This document shows positions 23,656 to 34,885 of a stretch of DNA of 64,000 nucleotides, piece by piece. The position numbers and the translations under genes were made by a program. Location: the NCBI GenBank assembly GCA_035578905.1, contig JAQJVL010000056.1, forward strand, positions 2,939,010-3,003,009, written 5' to 3'. The notes beneath the pieces are model-generated. The model ran no database searches and was not told the origin of the DNA. It saw only the letters and a list, made by a program, of their open reading frames with translations. The DNA comes from Stictocephala bisonia (taxonomy: Eukaryota > Arthropoda > Insecta > Hemiptera > Membracidae). The stretch's first letter is position 1. Every line of letters starts with the position of its first letter.

Positions 23656-24784
23656 AAAGTTAACGACTTTTCTTAACATCACGAAAAGAAATTCGTGATA
23701 CAAATTAAAGAGGCAGCCCCATGATAACATATCGCGAAGCACGAATTTAATTTTGTTGGGTTTCGTTGCGTGATATTAAAAAAATAATTACGTTTATTCT
23801 GAGTTAGGGAGATGGCGTGTTCTGCTGCCAGATGTGCATTTCTTCGATAATTTGCAGGAAATTCCTTAAATCATAATAAGTTTTAATAATGTTAAATCCA
23901 CATCCATTATGTTTTAAAGTATGTATTTTGTTTTAGTTTATTATTTATTATCAGAGTGGATAAGTGTAAAACTTTATAACTGAGGTGAGAAGTGTTAGGG
24001 ACAGGATTTGTAATTATCTATGATCCATATCAACTAGAGTCAAATGTCACCATGTCACAATGATCAAATTAATCTCGGTGGAAAAAATATGATCCAATAT
24101 TTGTTTTGTAGTAAACCGGCAGACCAATACATATTTAGTGGTCAAAGGATGGTATAATGCAGTTTTTGTGATAATATGATGGTCTAATAAATCTTTGGTG
24201 GTGAAATAATAGTCCAATATAAGTTGGAGACTCCAAATATAGCCTTACTTTTCAAACATTTGCAGATGATTTCTGATAATTTTCTTCTCCAGAGAGTTGT
24301 CTTAATGATAATTCCATGCCCATTGTTGATTGATTATTAAATCATAGTTTTATTTACATCGCTCATGTTATTATTTATATGGAACAATACATTTGCATGT
24401 TATTATATAACGGTAAATAAACACAGCTTTAATGTAAATTCGATATAAAGAACATGTTTTACATAGTATAATATGATGAATTAGATACTCCATGATTGTT
24501 TGCACTCTTTGTATGATCGTACAGCTTTAGTAGGCTTGATAATTGACGTATTTTTTTCTCTATAAGTACTAATAGCTAGATTTTATTATGAAGTTATTAC
24601 GGAATCAACAAAGTACTAATGACATTTGAGAACAATCAGCGTTGAACAATATGATTTTAGTTAGATGATGTATGAATTTCAGCATATAAACATATCGAGG
24701 TAACTCATTAACCACTATATGGAGAAATTTAAAAAGTCTTGGTTGTGGGAAACAAAAAACCCCTGTAGCAATTAATTTATATCT
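23656..24784. other. Gene-free spacer
   Basis: Nothing coding is recognised. A loose repeat of a GTCCAATAT/GGTGGT-type phrase occurs between about 24070 and 24215, too diverged to define a unit. Confidence 0.4.
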
Positions 24785-26520
24785 CTTTAGATGATTTAAA
24801 TGATACGTTCCTTAATATCTTTGCACCAAACAACCAAGACATTGTTAATTCATACATACAGAATTTCTCAAGCCAACCACGTCCATCATTAACTTCTGAG
24901 CTGTACATAAAGTTAGCAGTAGTACTCCTGGTGTGGATCACATCTCAATTAGGGTAATTAACAGACTACTTTTTGCTGTCCTTCGTCATTACAGCTATAT
25001 TCAATAAATCGTTAAAAACAAATACTTTTCCTTGCAAATGGAAATCTGTTCATGTTCTTCCATTAAACCAAGTTCCATCAATGTCTGAAGCCAAACACTT
25101 CGGACCAATACATATTTTTTCCGCTCTTTCCAAATGTCTTGAAAAATTTTTTGCATTATCAAATAAATATGTTTCTTAGACAGTAACATTCTGGACATAT
25201 ATCAGTCAGGTTGGTGGATACAAACCCAATTACAGCACCATCAACTATTCTCTGTGTTGCTGGTGGTGATGACCCACCCTCCCACCATACACCAATGGTA
25301 GTGATGAATAATTTGAATCACTACCATTTGCTCACCCACCAGCAATACAGAGGTATGTAGCCACCCGACATGTACAGAGGTATGTACAGAGGTATGTAGC
25401 CACCCGACCACCCTTACACGTAATATTTGTCATGTGGATTTGACAAATTCAGTCTTGTAACATTGTTCGATTTTTCAAAGGCATTTGACTGTGTGAAACA
25501 GAAAGAATATTGGCTTTTCAGACAATAGTTTTATGAAGAATATGATATTACCTTTCTGATAGTCAGCATTGTGTTCGTGTGGTTGACCCCGTCTGGCGTC
25601 CTCAAGGCTCAAAATTGGGCCCTTTGCTATTTTTCTTGTACATTAATGACATAATCACGGTCTTGATCTTCACTAAGCATCACATGTATGCTAATGATTT
25701 GCATATTTATGCCCATTGTGGAGTAATCCAACTCAACCAAGATATTGAAAATATTGTCAAATGGACCAAAATGCGTGGTCTTAAACTCAAAGGAGATAAA
25801 AACACAACATATTTTTTCTCTCTCTTCTAACCTTTACACCAAATTCAACATCAATGCTACTAATTATATTCAAGTCAATGTATACATCTCTACCCTTCTA
25901 TACTTCAGTTTAAAATGTTAGTGTAATTTTTAACCACAATCTCACTTGGGAAGATAAAGTGGTTGGGAAGATAAAATATTTGTAAAAAGGATTTTGGAAC
26001 GATCCGATCCCTTAAACTTAAACGACTCCTATACTTCCTGCCTATAAAAGTCAAGCTTCGTTTTGTAAAAGAACTGGTTTTCCCCCATTTTACTCTCTGT
26101 AGTTCTGTGTACAATGTTATGACTGTTGCTGTGGCCAATAAACTTCAGGTTTGTCAAAGTTATTGTATTAATTTGTTTTTAATTTAAGGTATCACGAACA
26201 CATATCTCAATATTATATTCATAATTTCATTACAAATTTTGTCGATCTAAGAGTTCTTAAAATTATTAATATTTTATAATTTGTGCTCAATGGGGGGGGG
26301 GGGAGGACCTAGATATATATCTAACAAGTTTCAGTTCAACTGTGAAGTTGATGCTGAAGAGACTCGCTCGGTCCATCAACACTTCGAATACCATTCACAG
26401 AACATCAATCTATTCTAATTCTTTCCTACTAACAGCCAGTAGACAGTGGAATAAACTCTCTGAAGGATTAAAATCCTTGAACAGTCGAGCTCGGTTCGTG
26501 GCGTCCCTGAAGTAATTTTT
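24785..26520 (+). pseudogene. LINE reverse transcriptase remnant
   Basis: Several frames together give the order of a non-LTR reverse transcriptase. A segment before the domain (LDDLNDTFLNIFAP) is at about 24790. FNKSLKTNTFPCKWKSVHV then ALSKCLEK follows at 24973-25179, SLVTLFDFSKAFDCV near 25450, and PQGSKLGPLLFFLYINDI with HMYANDLHIY at 25579-25830. In the last motif the catalytic YADD-type box reads YAND. A C-terminal stretch with ASRQWNKLSEGLKSLNSR is at about 26430-26490. Many stops, frame changes and an inserted hairpin element make it non-functional. Confidence 0.8.
25245..25425. mobile_element. Hairpin-forming insertion inside the dead LINE
   Basis: It interrupts the reverse transcriptase coding sequence between YKPNYSTIN and the FDFSKAFD motif. 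CTCTGTGTTGCTGGTGG (25250-25266) pairs with 25336-25352. An inner perfect 12-bp arm pair AATGGTAGTGAT (25294-25305)/ATCACTACCATT (25317-25328) encloses an 11-base loop. ACAGAGGTATGTAGCCACCC-type direct repeats follow. The exact ends are unclear. Confidence 0.55.
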
Positions 26521-27572
26521 ACTAAATCAGATGGATTAGGTGAGTGGCTGTGGATGGGGTTTGGGATTAAGATCGAATGAGTGAGTGTATGAGAATATGA
26601 ATTCTTTAGTTTTTATAGAATTTTTTTATTTCTTATTTAAATTAATCATATGATATAATTAAGTGGTAACTCTGCTTATAATAATAAAATATATTTATTT
26701 TTAAAATGTTGTTCTCTTCAAATTATAAGACTTAATGTATTTAACACCCTTTTAGCAATAGTAGGGTTAATAGTAAAAGGAGACTTTTTAGTACTATATT
26801 TGCCCTTTGTATAATGGTCGTGCAATAAAGCCAATATAATTACTATCAAACATAATCCTGCTGACATTTAGACATTTTGGTTACCATCGTTTTAAAATAC
26901 GATAGTTACCATTGAAAAAATATATATTTTCAATGGAACACTGAAAAACAATGTTGTTTATTAACTTGGGAAAATCCTTTTCATAAACATTATGATCCAG
27001 TTACTGATTATTTCAAGTACGAAGAGGGTTATCATCAATCCATACTGGTCAACAGTGAGGCACTTCTGTGCAAAGTTGGATTTAACAATCATGTCACTGT
27101 TACAACACCACTAGTCTCTCAGTCTACATCGTTTGCAACACTTGAACAGAGGTAAGACAACTTAGTATAGTAAGTTATTTAGTATTCTTGCTGTATTACA
27201 CTCTTTAACTTGTTCTTTTACATGCAATTGTTGCAAGTATTACTTTGAGAATCCAATATTCATAATAATACTGTAAAAGGCAATCGTCACGTGTTAGTAA
27301 TTTCAAACTTAGTATCGTACACATTGTGTTCATAGCATTCTAACAGAATTTTAAGTACTTAACAATCAATAGGTCTTAATTTTTCATAATAGTACTGTGA
27401 TTTTGTGTAAAAAATATTCATATTGTCATCCATTCTGTGATTATTTTATATACCGTATATCTTTCACAGAAATCATGATTAAATAACTAAATACATAGAT
27501 AATGTTTTTACAGTACATTTGTAAAACACAAATATTTTATTTATTATTCACATTGGGCTCATGGTGGTTCGG
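26521..27572. other. Gene-free spacer
   Basis: No gene or defined repeat is recognised; AT-rich with homopolymer tracts. A run of 12-13 G lies just before it, at about 26291-26303. Confidence 0.4.
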
Positions 27573-27890
27573 CGACGCTTTTTTGACGAATTGACCTCTC
27601 TGTACCAACGCGTTTTTGACGAATTTGCCTCTCTGTACCAACGCGTTTTTGACGAATTGGCCTCTCTGTACCAACGTGTTTTTGACGAATTGGCCTCTCT
27701 GTACCAACGCGTTTTTGACGAATTGGCCTCTCTGTACCAACGCTTTTTTGACGAATTGGCCTCTCTGTACCAACGCGTTTTTGACGAATTGGCCTCTCTG
27801 TACCAACGCTTTTTTGACGAATTTGCCTATCTGTACCGACGCTTTTTTGGCGCATTGGCCTATCTGTACCGACGCTTTTTTATTCTTTCG
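27573..27890. repeat. 33-bp minisatellite, ~9 copies
   Basis: The unit is GACGAATTGGCCTCTCTGTA + CCAACGCGTTTTT, with variants in the last copies (TATCTGTACCGACGC). Because 33 is divisible by three and the unit lacks stops in several frames, open frames of 89-116 aa appear on both strands (for example FDELASLYQRV or VQRGQFVKNAL repeats). No splice context or upstream gene supports translation. Confidence 0.9.
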
Positions 27891-28725
27891 GAATTGAGCT
27901 GTCTCTATTAGAAAAAGGAATATATTGATTCATTATATAATTGTAATTTAAATATAAAATACATCTGGTAACGAATAAAGAATAGAATAAAGAAGTTATT
28001 TCCGTAAATACAATACAATTAATCAAAAATATTAATAAACTAGAAAACTGCCCTGTCACGTTTACAAGTAGTGTGGCAGTGTTACAGAAAATAATCAAAA
28101 TGAAATAAACAAGGTTATTGAGTCCATTATCTACTATTAATATGAGCTGTCTTCTCCGTGCTTTGCCGGCTGCTTCAAATAAAATAGAGTTACATAGTAG
28201 TGATAACAGTTAGAAGAATTAAACATGTTAAATATTTTAAAAACTACATGATAGTAACAAGACAGTTAGAATAATACAGTAATTCGTTATGAAATACAAT
28301 TGTTTAGAAAATACATAAGACATTAAAATAATAATACAGTAATAATAATTAAACTAATATGAGATAAATAGGCATAGTGATAAATTATTTCCTTGTTCGA
28401 AAATATTTCTCCACTAAAAACAAAATATTACTTATTATCTAAACATATATAACTTAATTGGCAAGTTTATAATTTAAAGATATGATAATTTAACTAAGAA
28501 AACTATTTAAAAAATCTACTTCTCTTTAAAACCACAATTTTATATTAAAGAAAAATATTCATATTTGGGACAGTTCTTCAAGTATAAAGGTAATTGATTG
28601 AAATAATATAGACCAACATATTGATGAGAGAATCTACATAGTGACTTGTAGAAAATATGTCAACGTCACATATTGTTGAAAAATCGATGGTTAGAAAGTC
28701 CAAAGTAGAAATATGAGTGTTTTAT
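27891..28725. other. Gene-free spacer
   Basis: AT-rich; nothing recognised. Confidence 0.4.
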
Positions 28726-28793
28726 TGTACTAAGGCTATACAATGTACTAAGGCTATACAATGTACTAAGGCTATACAATGTACTAAGGCTAT
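28726..28793. repeat. 18-bp tandem repeat, 4 copies
   Basis: TGTACTAAGGCTATACAA is repeated perfectly three times and partly a fourth time. Confidence 0.95.
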
Positions 28794-28861
28794 TTCTATT
28801 CTTTACATAGGCTTGAAAAATCTAAAGGAGGTCTTATTTTCCCAGTGAATTTGGGGCTATA

Positions 28862-29045
28862 AAGACCTCTCTAACACAACCTGGGGACCAATGGTTTATT
28901 GCTGACTTCCGAACGACCTCCAGAGACCGAGCAGACAAGGACACGATCCCTTAGCAGTCACCCATCTATGAAACAGCCACGCTCGATGTTGCTTAACTCC
29001 GTTATATTGCGATAACGTCGGAACCCTCCGGTCAAGGCCACTGGC
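28862..29045 (-). repeat. 5S rRNA-like SINE or 5S pseudogene
   Basis: The minus strand contains GAGTTAAGCAACATCGAGCG and TAGATGGGTGACTGC. These correspond to the A-box/intermediate element and C-box region of 5S rRNA genes, at the right spacing and preceded by a ~50-base diverged 5S-like start (GCCAGTGGCCTTGACC). The 3' part departs from 5S, so a 5S-derived (SINE3-type) element is more likely than a real 5S gene. Confidence 0.6.
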
Positions 29046-31019
29046 AAAACTTATACACCGGTCTACTTAGACCACAAAATGTTTTTATGAACTTTACATT
29101 CAAATGCCTGATCATGATGTGCATGAACGTTGTTTAAAGATGCACAATGTCAGAGCACTGCATATGTCCAAGTCTGTGGTGAAGGAAAGTTTGTAAAGTG
29201 GTCATTGTTGTCTTTTTAAAGTGTCTTGGTATTTAGGCTCGTCCACTTTTTGACCAATAGGTGCAAAGCCTTTAAAATCTTCGAATAACAAATTGCTAAT
29301 AAATTAATAACTATTTTTCTTATTTATGGAAAGATCACAGGTAAAGGAAATAAAATAAAATAAAAGGAACTACTATGGTATAGTATAAAATTAACTTGGA
29401 ACGTCAATAAACTATTTCATGTATAAAGAAAAATCTAATTCAACAAGACGGACTACAAAAATAATCGACTGTTATAAGTATACAGAGGCCCGAAAACAAA
29501 CTACATTTTTAAAAGATGTTTAAAATAAAATACATCTTATATCAATTTCAAAGTACTGTATTAACTTTAAAAAAGAAAAAGGTAGTGTAGGCCTTGTCAT
29601 AAACATTTTTAGGAAATGTCAATACTTCTAAAAACTCTTTAACATAGAATAACCAATAGTAAACTGCCAATACTAAAAAATATCAACTTACATTCCAAAT
29701 AACTAGAACTGGATAAAAAACGTTTGATAAAAGTGGAATCGTTACAGAGCATTAAAATAAACTTAGTAAAAAGTTTGTTAAAATTTCTTCAATCAACCAT
29801 TAAAAAAAAAATGAGATAAAACTGATACTAACAATTTAGAGAGAAATCTCTCGTCTTCCAATAACGTATAAAAATTCCTTTAGAAAAAAAACACGGACTC
29901 GTCTCAGATCAGTCCCCAAATTCTTAAAAATAAAAAAGGGAAATAAAAAAAATATTTCTAAATTCAATTTACGGAGTGAAATATAAGAATTCAGAGTTAT
30001 TGCAAAAGATACAAATTAATTTCTTTACAAAAAAAAAAAACTTCTCTCAGACAGACACAAAACATGTATAATAAGAAATCACTCTTTAAGTATTCAAAAC
30101 TCATACACTATAACCAACGAATACACATCTATAGACCTAAAGATGTGTATTCGTTGCTATAACACAGTAACTAAACAAGAATGCCTTTATTCTAAAGTGC
30201 TAAGGCTTTAGTTCCAAAAGAATATTTGACATCAAACAAATTAAAAAAATATATAAACTCAAATAATGAAAATTACCAATAACAGATTGAAGAATACACC
30301 AACATAAATTATAACACGAAATAATAGACATATCAATAAAATTAAACAATCATACTAACAAATAGTAAATTTTTGTAACATTATTAAATCAAAAATGTTT
30401 ATAACGTCATGAGATGTTAAATTTAAACACTGTCCCATTTATAACATCGTATATCCAAACAAAACTAAACATAAAAAAAATTAATCTAACCCTAAGGTAC
30501 ATTAATAAAATACAGAATTTATCATTATGTTTTCACATATCAAAGTCTTATATTTTCTCTTTTTATCTTGTTGATTAATTTTCATAAGATATTCATCCCT
30601 TTAACTGTAACATGATGTGTAGGTATTGTTTTGTACCATAACAGTTGCAAGAAAAGTGTACGTGTCAGCTGAAGGGAGGTGGTTTTATCATATTATATAG
30701 CTTAAAATTAGTAGCCCTGTATTTTCTTTTTTTTTTTTTTGTCTTTATAATATTGAACTTTAAGCTCATTATATAGACTCTAATCATGACTTAACGAAGT
30801 TCAATTTATGGTAAAGACATTTATTCAATATATATTATCTCTGGAATATGTTTATCAAGTGAATGCACATCTGAGACGAGTCGGAATGTCACAAAAACAT
30901 TGGCTTAGCCACTTCGTAAAATGGAACATGAGATCGGCCAAATACGAGTATAACAAGGAAAAATCTCGTATGACAAAATCTACGTATATAAAGTAACGAG
31001 TTTGTCTCATCACTACTGT
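29046..31019. other. Gene-free stretch with a perfect hairpin
   Basis: No gene is recognised. A perfect 16-bp inverted repeat CAACGAATACACATCT (30115-30130) and its complement (30141-30156) flank a 10-base loop. A T-run lies at about 30727-30741. Confidence 0.5.
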
Positions 31020-31130
31020 GCTTGTGTGAGTGGGTGGGTATATTCCACTGTACGTGTATGGGTGGACCTGTGGGTCAACAGCACTATACGTAGATGAGGG
31101 TGGGTATTGGTGGGTAGATTAATAGTGTAT
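31020..31130. repeat. Short outlying copy of the GGGTGG minisatellite
   Basis: Contains CACTGTACGTGTATGGGTGG and related phrases, matching the main array at 39838-40335. Confidence 0.7.
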
Positions 31131-31582
31131 ATTTTGTATTGTTCTCTTTACATTTCACCCACAAAAATCCGAAATAAAGGAATTTCTATATGTATTTAGT
31201 GGTAATACTTTTTCTGTGATCAATATAGCTTAGTTACATTTTTAAGTAGTTTAAAATCCTTACCAAAATGTCTGCTTAGCAATAATCAGTGTCTATCTCT
31301 TCAATAAAAACTAAGCAAAAGATTAAGAACGAAATACAATTTTTCGCACAACATTGTGGTAACTAGATTAGAGCGAATCATAACTATGAATGTCCATTAA
31401 TGAAAGAAGAAAAGTTTTATAGATTACTGATAACAATAAACTTCCTCTCATCTCAAGAATAAGGAAATTAACATCCTTTATTTATGTGGTTAAATTAAGA
31501 CTATTTACGCCTCTCTACCTCTTAACTACAAATATGTGTTAATGATGAACAAAAATGTATGTTCAGGTACTCGAACATCATC

Positions 31583-33375
31583 ATGAAAGCAGCTGTAATT
31601 GTTATACTAGCATGCGTGTGTGTGAGTGTGTCCCTGGGGAGGTTCCAGCGAGGAGAACCCAGGGTCCCTGGAAGTGACAAGCAAGGCGGCTGGAACGTAA
31701 GGGCAGACCAGAACTCCATCAGGGCCGATGACCAACGGTATGGCAGCGTACAGTCCCAGGTGAGGTTATGTTGGCTTACCTTTAAACCAAAGTCTAAATA
31801 TAATAATTACAACAATACTGTTTAGTAATTAAGTTGCGTTTAGTTAAATGTTTACAATAGTATTTAAACCCAAATAATAAATAATAGTATTAATATAATC
31901 GATTTAATTTTGCAAAGGTTCTGAAAAATAATTGCAAGTTTTTGGGATATTTTACGACAAATATTCCCACATACATGCTTTATAACTGAGCATTCAATTG
32001 ATAAATACAATTGTTTATTTCTCTAAGTTAAGATGGTTGTCCCAAACCGCCTAGCCGCCGTCGCTGGACAGTCGATAGCCCTATAGTAGCCATGCAACTG
32101 TACCGTCAGCGGACCATGAGTTGTAATGAACTTTTTATGACTAGTAAAGGGCCATTCTAGTGGACCATAAGTTGATATTATTGGGTTTTTTATTTAAAAT
32201 CACAAAGAATGGAATTTAAAGTTTCACATATTTATATGTGAAAAAAGTATACAAATTTTAAAGTTTTTTTAGACTGAAAAAAGGCCAAATAAAACACCGG
32301 CGTGGTGGCTCAGTGGCTAAGGCTTCGGACTGCGGACTACGGAGGGCAATGTCCAAGGTTCGATTCCCCACTGAGCCAACGGTCGGTACTTCACTCGTTG
32401 AATAAAGTTCACGCACAGGGGATTCGGGGACAATTTTTTAAATGGGTTAAAAAATCTTTTTAATTCGGTTGCCATTTTCCAATATGGCGACCAACTTTAC
32501 ATTTTTGTATAGGAACCCCTATTTTTATGATGTATTTAGGTTTGACTAGTAATTCTAAGTATTATTTTAATATACTTAAACGTTTCACCGCTATGAGCGC
32601 TGTTAAATTAAGAATTTCTGAAACTTTCAGCACTCTTAGCGAAAAAAAACGGTTAAGTATATATAAAAAATACAAAGTAGAAAAACGTCTTAGAATCACT
32701 AGTCAAATTTAAATCCAACATAAAAAATGGGGTTGCTTTAAGTAATTTAAAAATTGCCCGCTAATTGGAAATGGCGACCGAATTTTAAAATTTGCTACGT
32801 GAATGTGATATTTTTGTATAACATATGTATTGAAGAGCTTTTCAACATCCAACTGAATAAAAATAATGCATTATAAGTTAAGCTTTATTTTTGTAAATGG
32901 CAGAACACGCCTCTTTAATAAATTGTTGAAATAAGGATATCTGAAACTTTCAGCGGTCCTAGTGGCGAAACGGTTAAGTATATAAAAAAATACCAAGAGT
33001 TTTATATTTTTATAAACACTAGTAAAACCTACAACTATAATAAAACATAGGGGTTCCCATAAGATATTTAAAAGTTGGCCGCCATATTGGAAATGGCGAC
33101 CGAATTTTAAAATTTGACCTACATCATTGTAATGAGCATAAAATATCACGTAAAGTTCCCCATTTAAAGTTTGTTGTATCTCTGCAAGTTTAAAATATCC
33201 AAATTCTGGCACACTTAAAAAAATCACCTTGTAAATTTCAGATATAGGCTATGATTGACCATAAAATTTGAATATATCTGTTTCTGTCCTGAAGGTGTAC
33301 GGAACACGTGGCGTTCGGAGCACCGGGAATCAGGGAAGTGGAACTGACTTTGCACCTTCCTGGGGGAAGAAGTAG
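31583..33375 (+). CDS. Glycine-rich antimicrobial-peptide-like gene 1 (two coding exons)
   Basis: Coding exons 31583-31759 and 33295-33375 give an 85-aa protein; the intron (31760-33294) has a GTGAGG donor and an AAG acceptor, phase 0. Residues 1-19 (MKAAVIVILACVCVSVSLG) form a signal peptide. The mature part lacks Cys and contains FQRGEPRVPG, GGWNV and the C-terminal SWGKK shared with the other three genes, but is shorter and clearly diverged from them. An in-frame ATG 24 bases upstream (31559) is possible, but the paralogues support 31583. An AG at 31565-31566 suggests a splice acceptor just upstream, as in genes 2 and 3. A polyadenylation signal lies at 33494. Probable role: secreted, inducible defence peptide. 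The family (coleoptericin/diptericin-like) is inferred from layout only. No kB promoter was found upstream by eye. Confidence 0.75.
32296..32430 (+). repeat. tRNA-like SINE in the intron of peptide gene 1
   Basis: A-box-like TGGCTCAGTGG (32306-32316) and a perfect B box GGTTCGATTCC (32357-32367). The A-box segment is also exactly complementary to CCACTGAGCCA at 32368-32378. No normal tRNA fold could be drawn, so a SINE head is more likely than a gene. Confidence 0.6.
32450..33200. repeat. Two diverged ~325-bp direct copies in the same intron
   Basis: TTGGAAATGGCGACCGAATT occurs at about 32765 and 33090. CTGAAACTTTCAGC followed by a GCGAAA/CGGTTAAGTATAT phrase occurs at about 32620 and 32943. 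This looks like a local tandem duplication of an unknown repeat. Confidence 0.65.
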
Positions 33376-33399
33376 AAGGTCAACCCACCTCCAAGTCTT

Positions 33400-34548
33400 C
33401 TGTTTTAACAACATACGATTTTCTGAGTTAAAATACTTGTAGACAGTACTTTCTTCTATTATAATTAGAATGTAAATAGTGTTTTTTTGTTGTAATAAAA
33501 TTACTATTTCTAACGGGGTTTCTTTAATCAATGGAAAATACTAATATATTTGTATATTTGATTAAATATGTAAATGTTATTGCTGCTAATGAAAATAAGA
33601 TGTAAATTATACATACTGTACAGAGAAGAAAGAAACAGAGGTTACTTTCTTTTGGAAACAGTGCCTCAGTGGCAGCTGCAACTGATGTACATCTTCATAC
33701 ATTTGTAGTAATACTTACTACATTTAATCCTTGAGGGAGACTACAAGGTGCCGACCCTGCCAACTGCATGGCGAACTGGAGAAAAAACTACTTGACACAC
33801 TAACTCGACACATATTTAACGCCCTATTGGATGCGTCCTCTGTTCCTTTCTTTTCTGTACGGACTGTGAATTCACTTTTCACAATGATTTATAGTTTTTC
33901 ATTAATGAATTTAATGTTAGCTCTAAATATTTATTTATTTACATTACAAATAGTTAATTTAGGAATGTTGATGTTTGGTTTGTTTTTGGGCTTATAATTT
34001 GTCTACCTTATTTTTGCTTTGGGAGCGGTTAATTTTTATTGTACCTTAGTTTTGTAACATTATTACATAGAGTATGATCCAGTTGTAAATAATATTTATA
34101 CTGGAAACCCAGATATTTAAAACTGAAAAAGTTTGAAAGATATTAAAAATAAAATAGCGATTTTGATCTGGGATGTTTGATCATAATCTCAATTTATAAA
34201 AACAACATAAGCCAGAGTTGAAATTTTAAATAGTCTTAAAAAATCTACAGTAACCTTATTTAAAAAAAAATACTTTTCAACTAAAAGGAGCTTTGATGAC
34301 AAGACGGTTTATTTTACATGCCAAGCTCTACATCCGCTAACGCTCTAGGATGGATTACTAGACAAAAACCATCCTTGAGCGTTTATCGTTTGGTGCTTGA
34401 TAGATGGGGAGATTAACATTAGTTAACGTTTAACTAAGTAAAATTAAACTTCCAAAAAACTGAAATTAACTGAGTCCAGTCTTATCGTAAATACTAAATA
34501 ATTTTACTTAATATAATGTGTAAACAAAACAAAAATACAAAAGATAAG
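33400..34548. other. Downstream region of peptide gene 1
   Basis: No second gene is recognised. An 88-aa frame at 33731-33997 has a hydrophobic C-terminal half, but nothing supports its expression. The last 200 bases (about 34350-34548) are homologous in inverted orientation to 43689-43870, the flank of another tRNA copy. Confidence 0.45.
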
Positions 34549-34620
34549 TGCGATGGCCGGGAATCGAACCCGGATCAACTGCTTGGAAGGCAACTATGCT
34601 GACCATTACACCACCATCGC
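34549..34620 (-). tRNA. tRNA-Gly (TCC)
   Basis: 72 bases with a GCGATGG acceptor stem pairing with CCATCGC, anticodon loop TTCCAAG (anticodon TCC) and a B box GGGTTCGATTCCC. TTTT occurs within ten bases downstream on the minus strand, as expected for RNA polymerase III termination. Identical to the copies at 43617 and 61830. Confidence 0.97.
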
Positions 34621-34841
34621 ACGTTAGAAAGTCGAGGGGAAAGGCGCATCTTTGAGATACTTTCACTTTCAAACAGTGTTCACTATTGAAGCATTCGAGG
34701 CACAGTGCCAAGGGAAAAACACAACAAGATAACCTAACATGTAAAACAACTTAATATTAGACTTTAATGACAAGCCAATATAATGTATACTGCAATTTCA
34801 ACGCATTAGGGAGTTAAATAGTTAATATTAGTATAGTAGAA

Positions 34842-34885
34842 AAGATAAATGTATGGAATCGAACCCGTTTTCGCACGTTGGAAAG
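34842..34885 (-). pseudogene. Deleted tRNA-Gly copy
   Basis: AAAGATAAATG, a shortened TATGG, then AATCGAACCCG and finally TCGCACGTTGGAAAG reproduce the 3' flank, T arm and 5' flank of the tRNA at 34549, with the middle and part of the acceptor missing. It lies 220 bases from the intact gene, so a local duplicate has lost its core. Confidence 0.75.

Noticed and set aside
25905..26138. 77-aa frame on the minus strand
   Set aside because: Lies antisense to the dead LINE reverse transcriptase.
27537..27911. Open frames of 89-116 aa on both strands
   Set aside because: They are read-through of a 33-bp tandem repeat lacking stops; no start context, splice sites or domain support.
28862..29045. 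Functional 5S rRNA gene
   Set aside because: Only the internal promoter part resembles 5S; the ends diverge and there is no tandem 5S array.
32296..32380. Functional tRNA gene
   Set aside because: A and B boxes are present, but the arms do not fold into a normal cloverleaf and the sequence continues into a repeat-like tail.
33731..33997. 88-aa frame with hydrophobic C-terminal half downstream of peptide gene 1
   Set aside because: No homologue recognised, no paralogous copy near the other peptide genes, AT-rich composition makes hydrophobic frames common.
34508..34711. 67-aa frame on the minus strand, similar to part of 43589-43897
   Set aside because: The similarity is the tRNA-Gly gene itself translated; not a protein gene.
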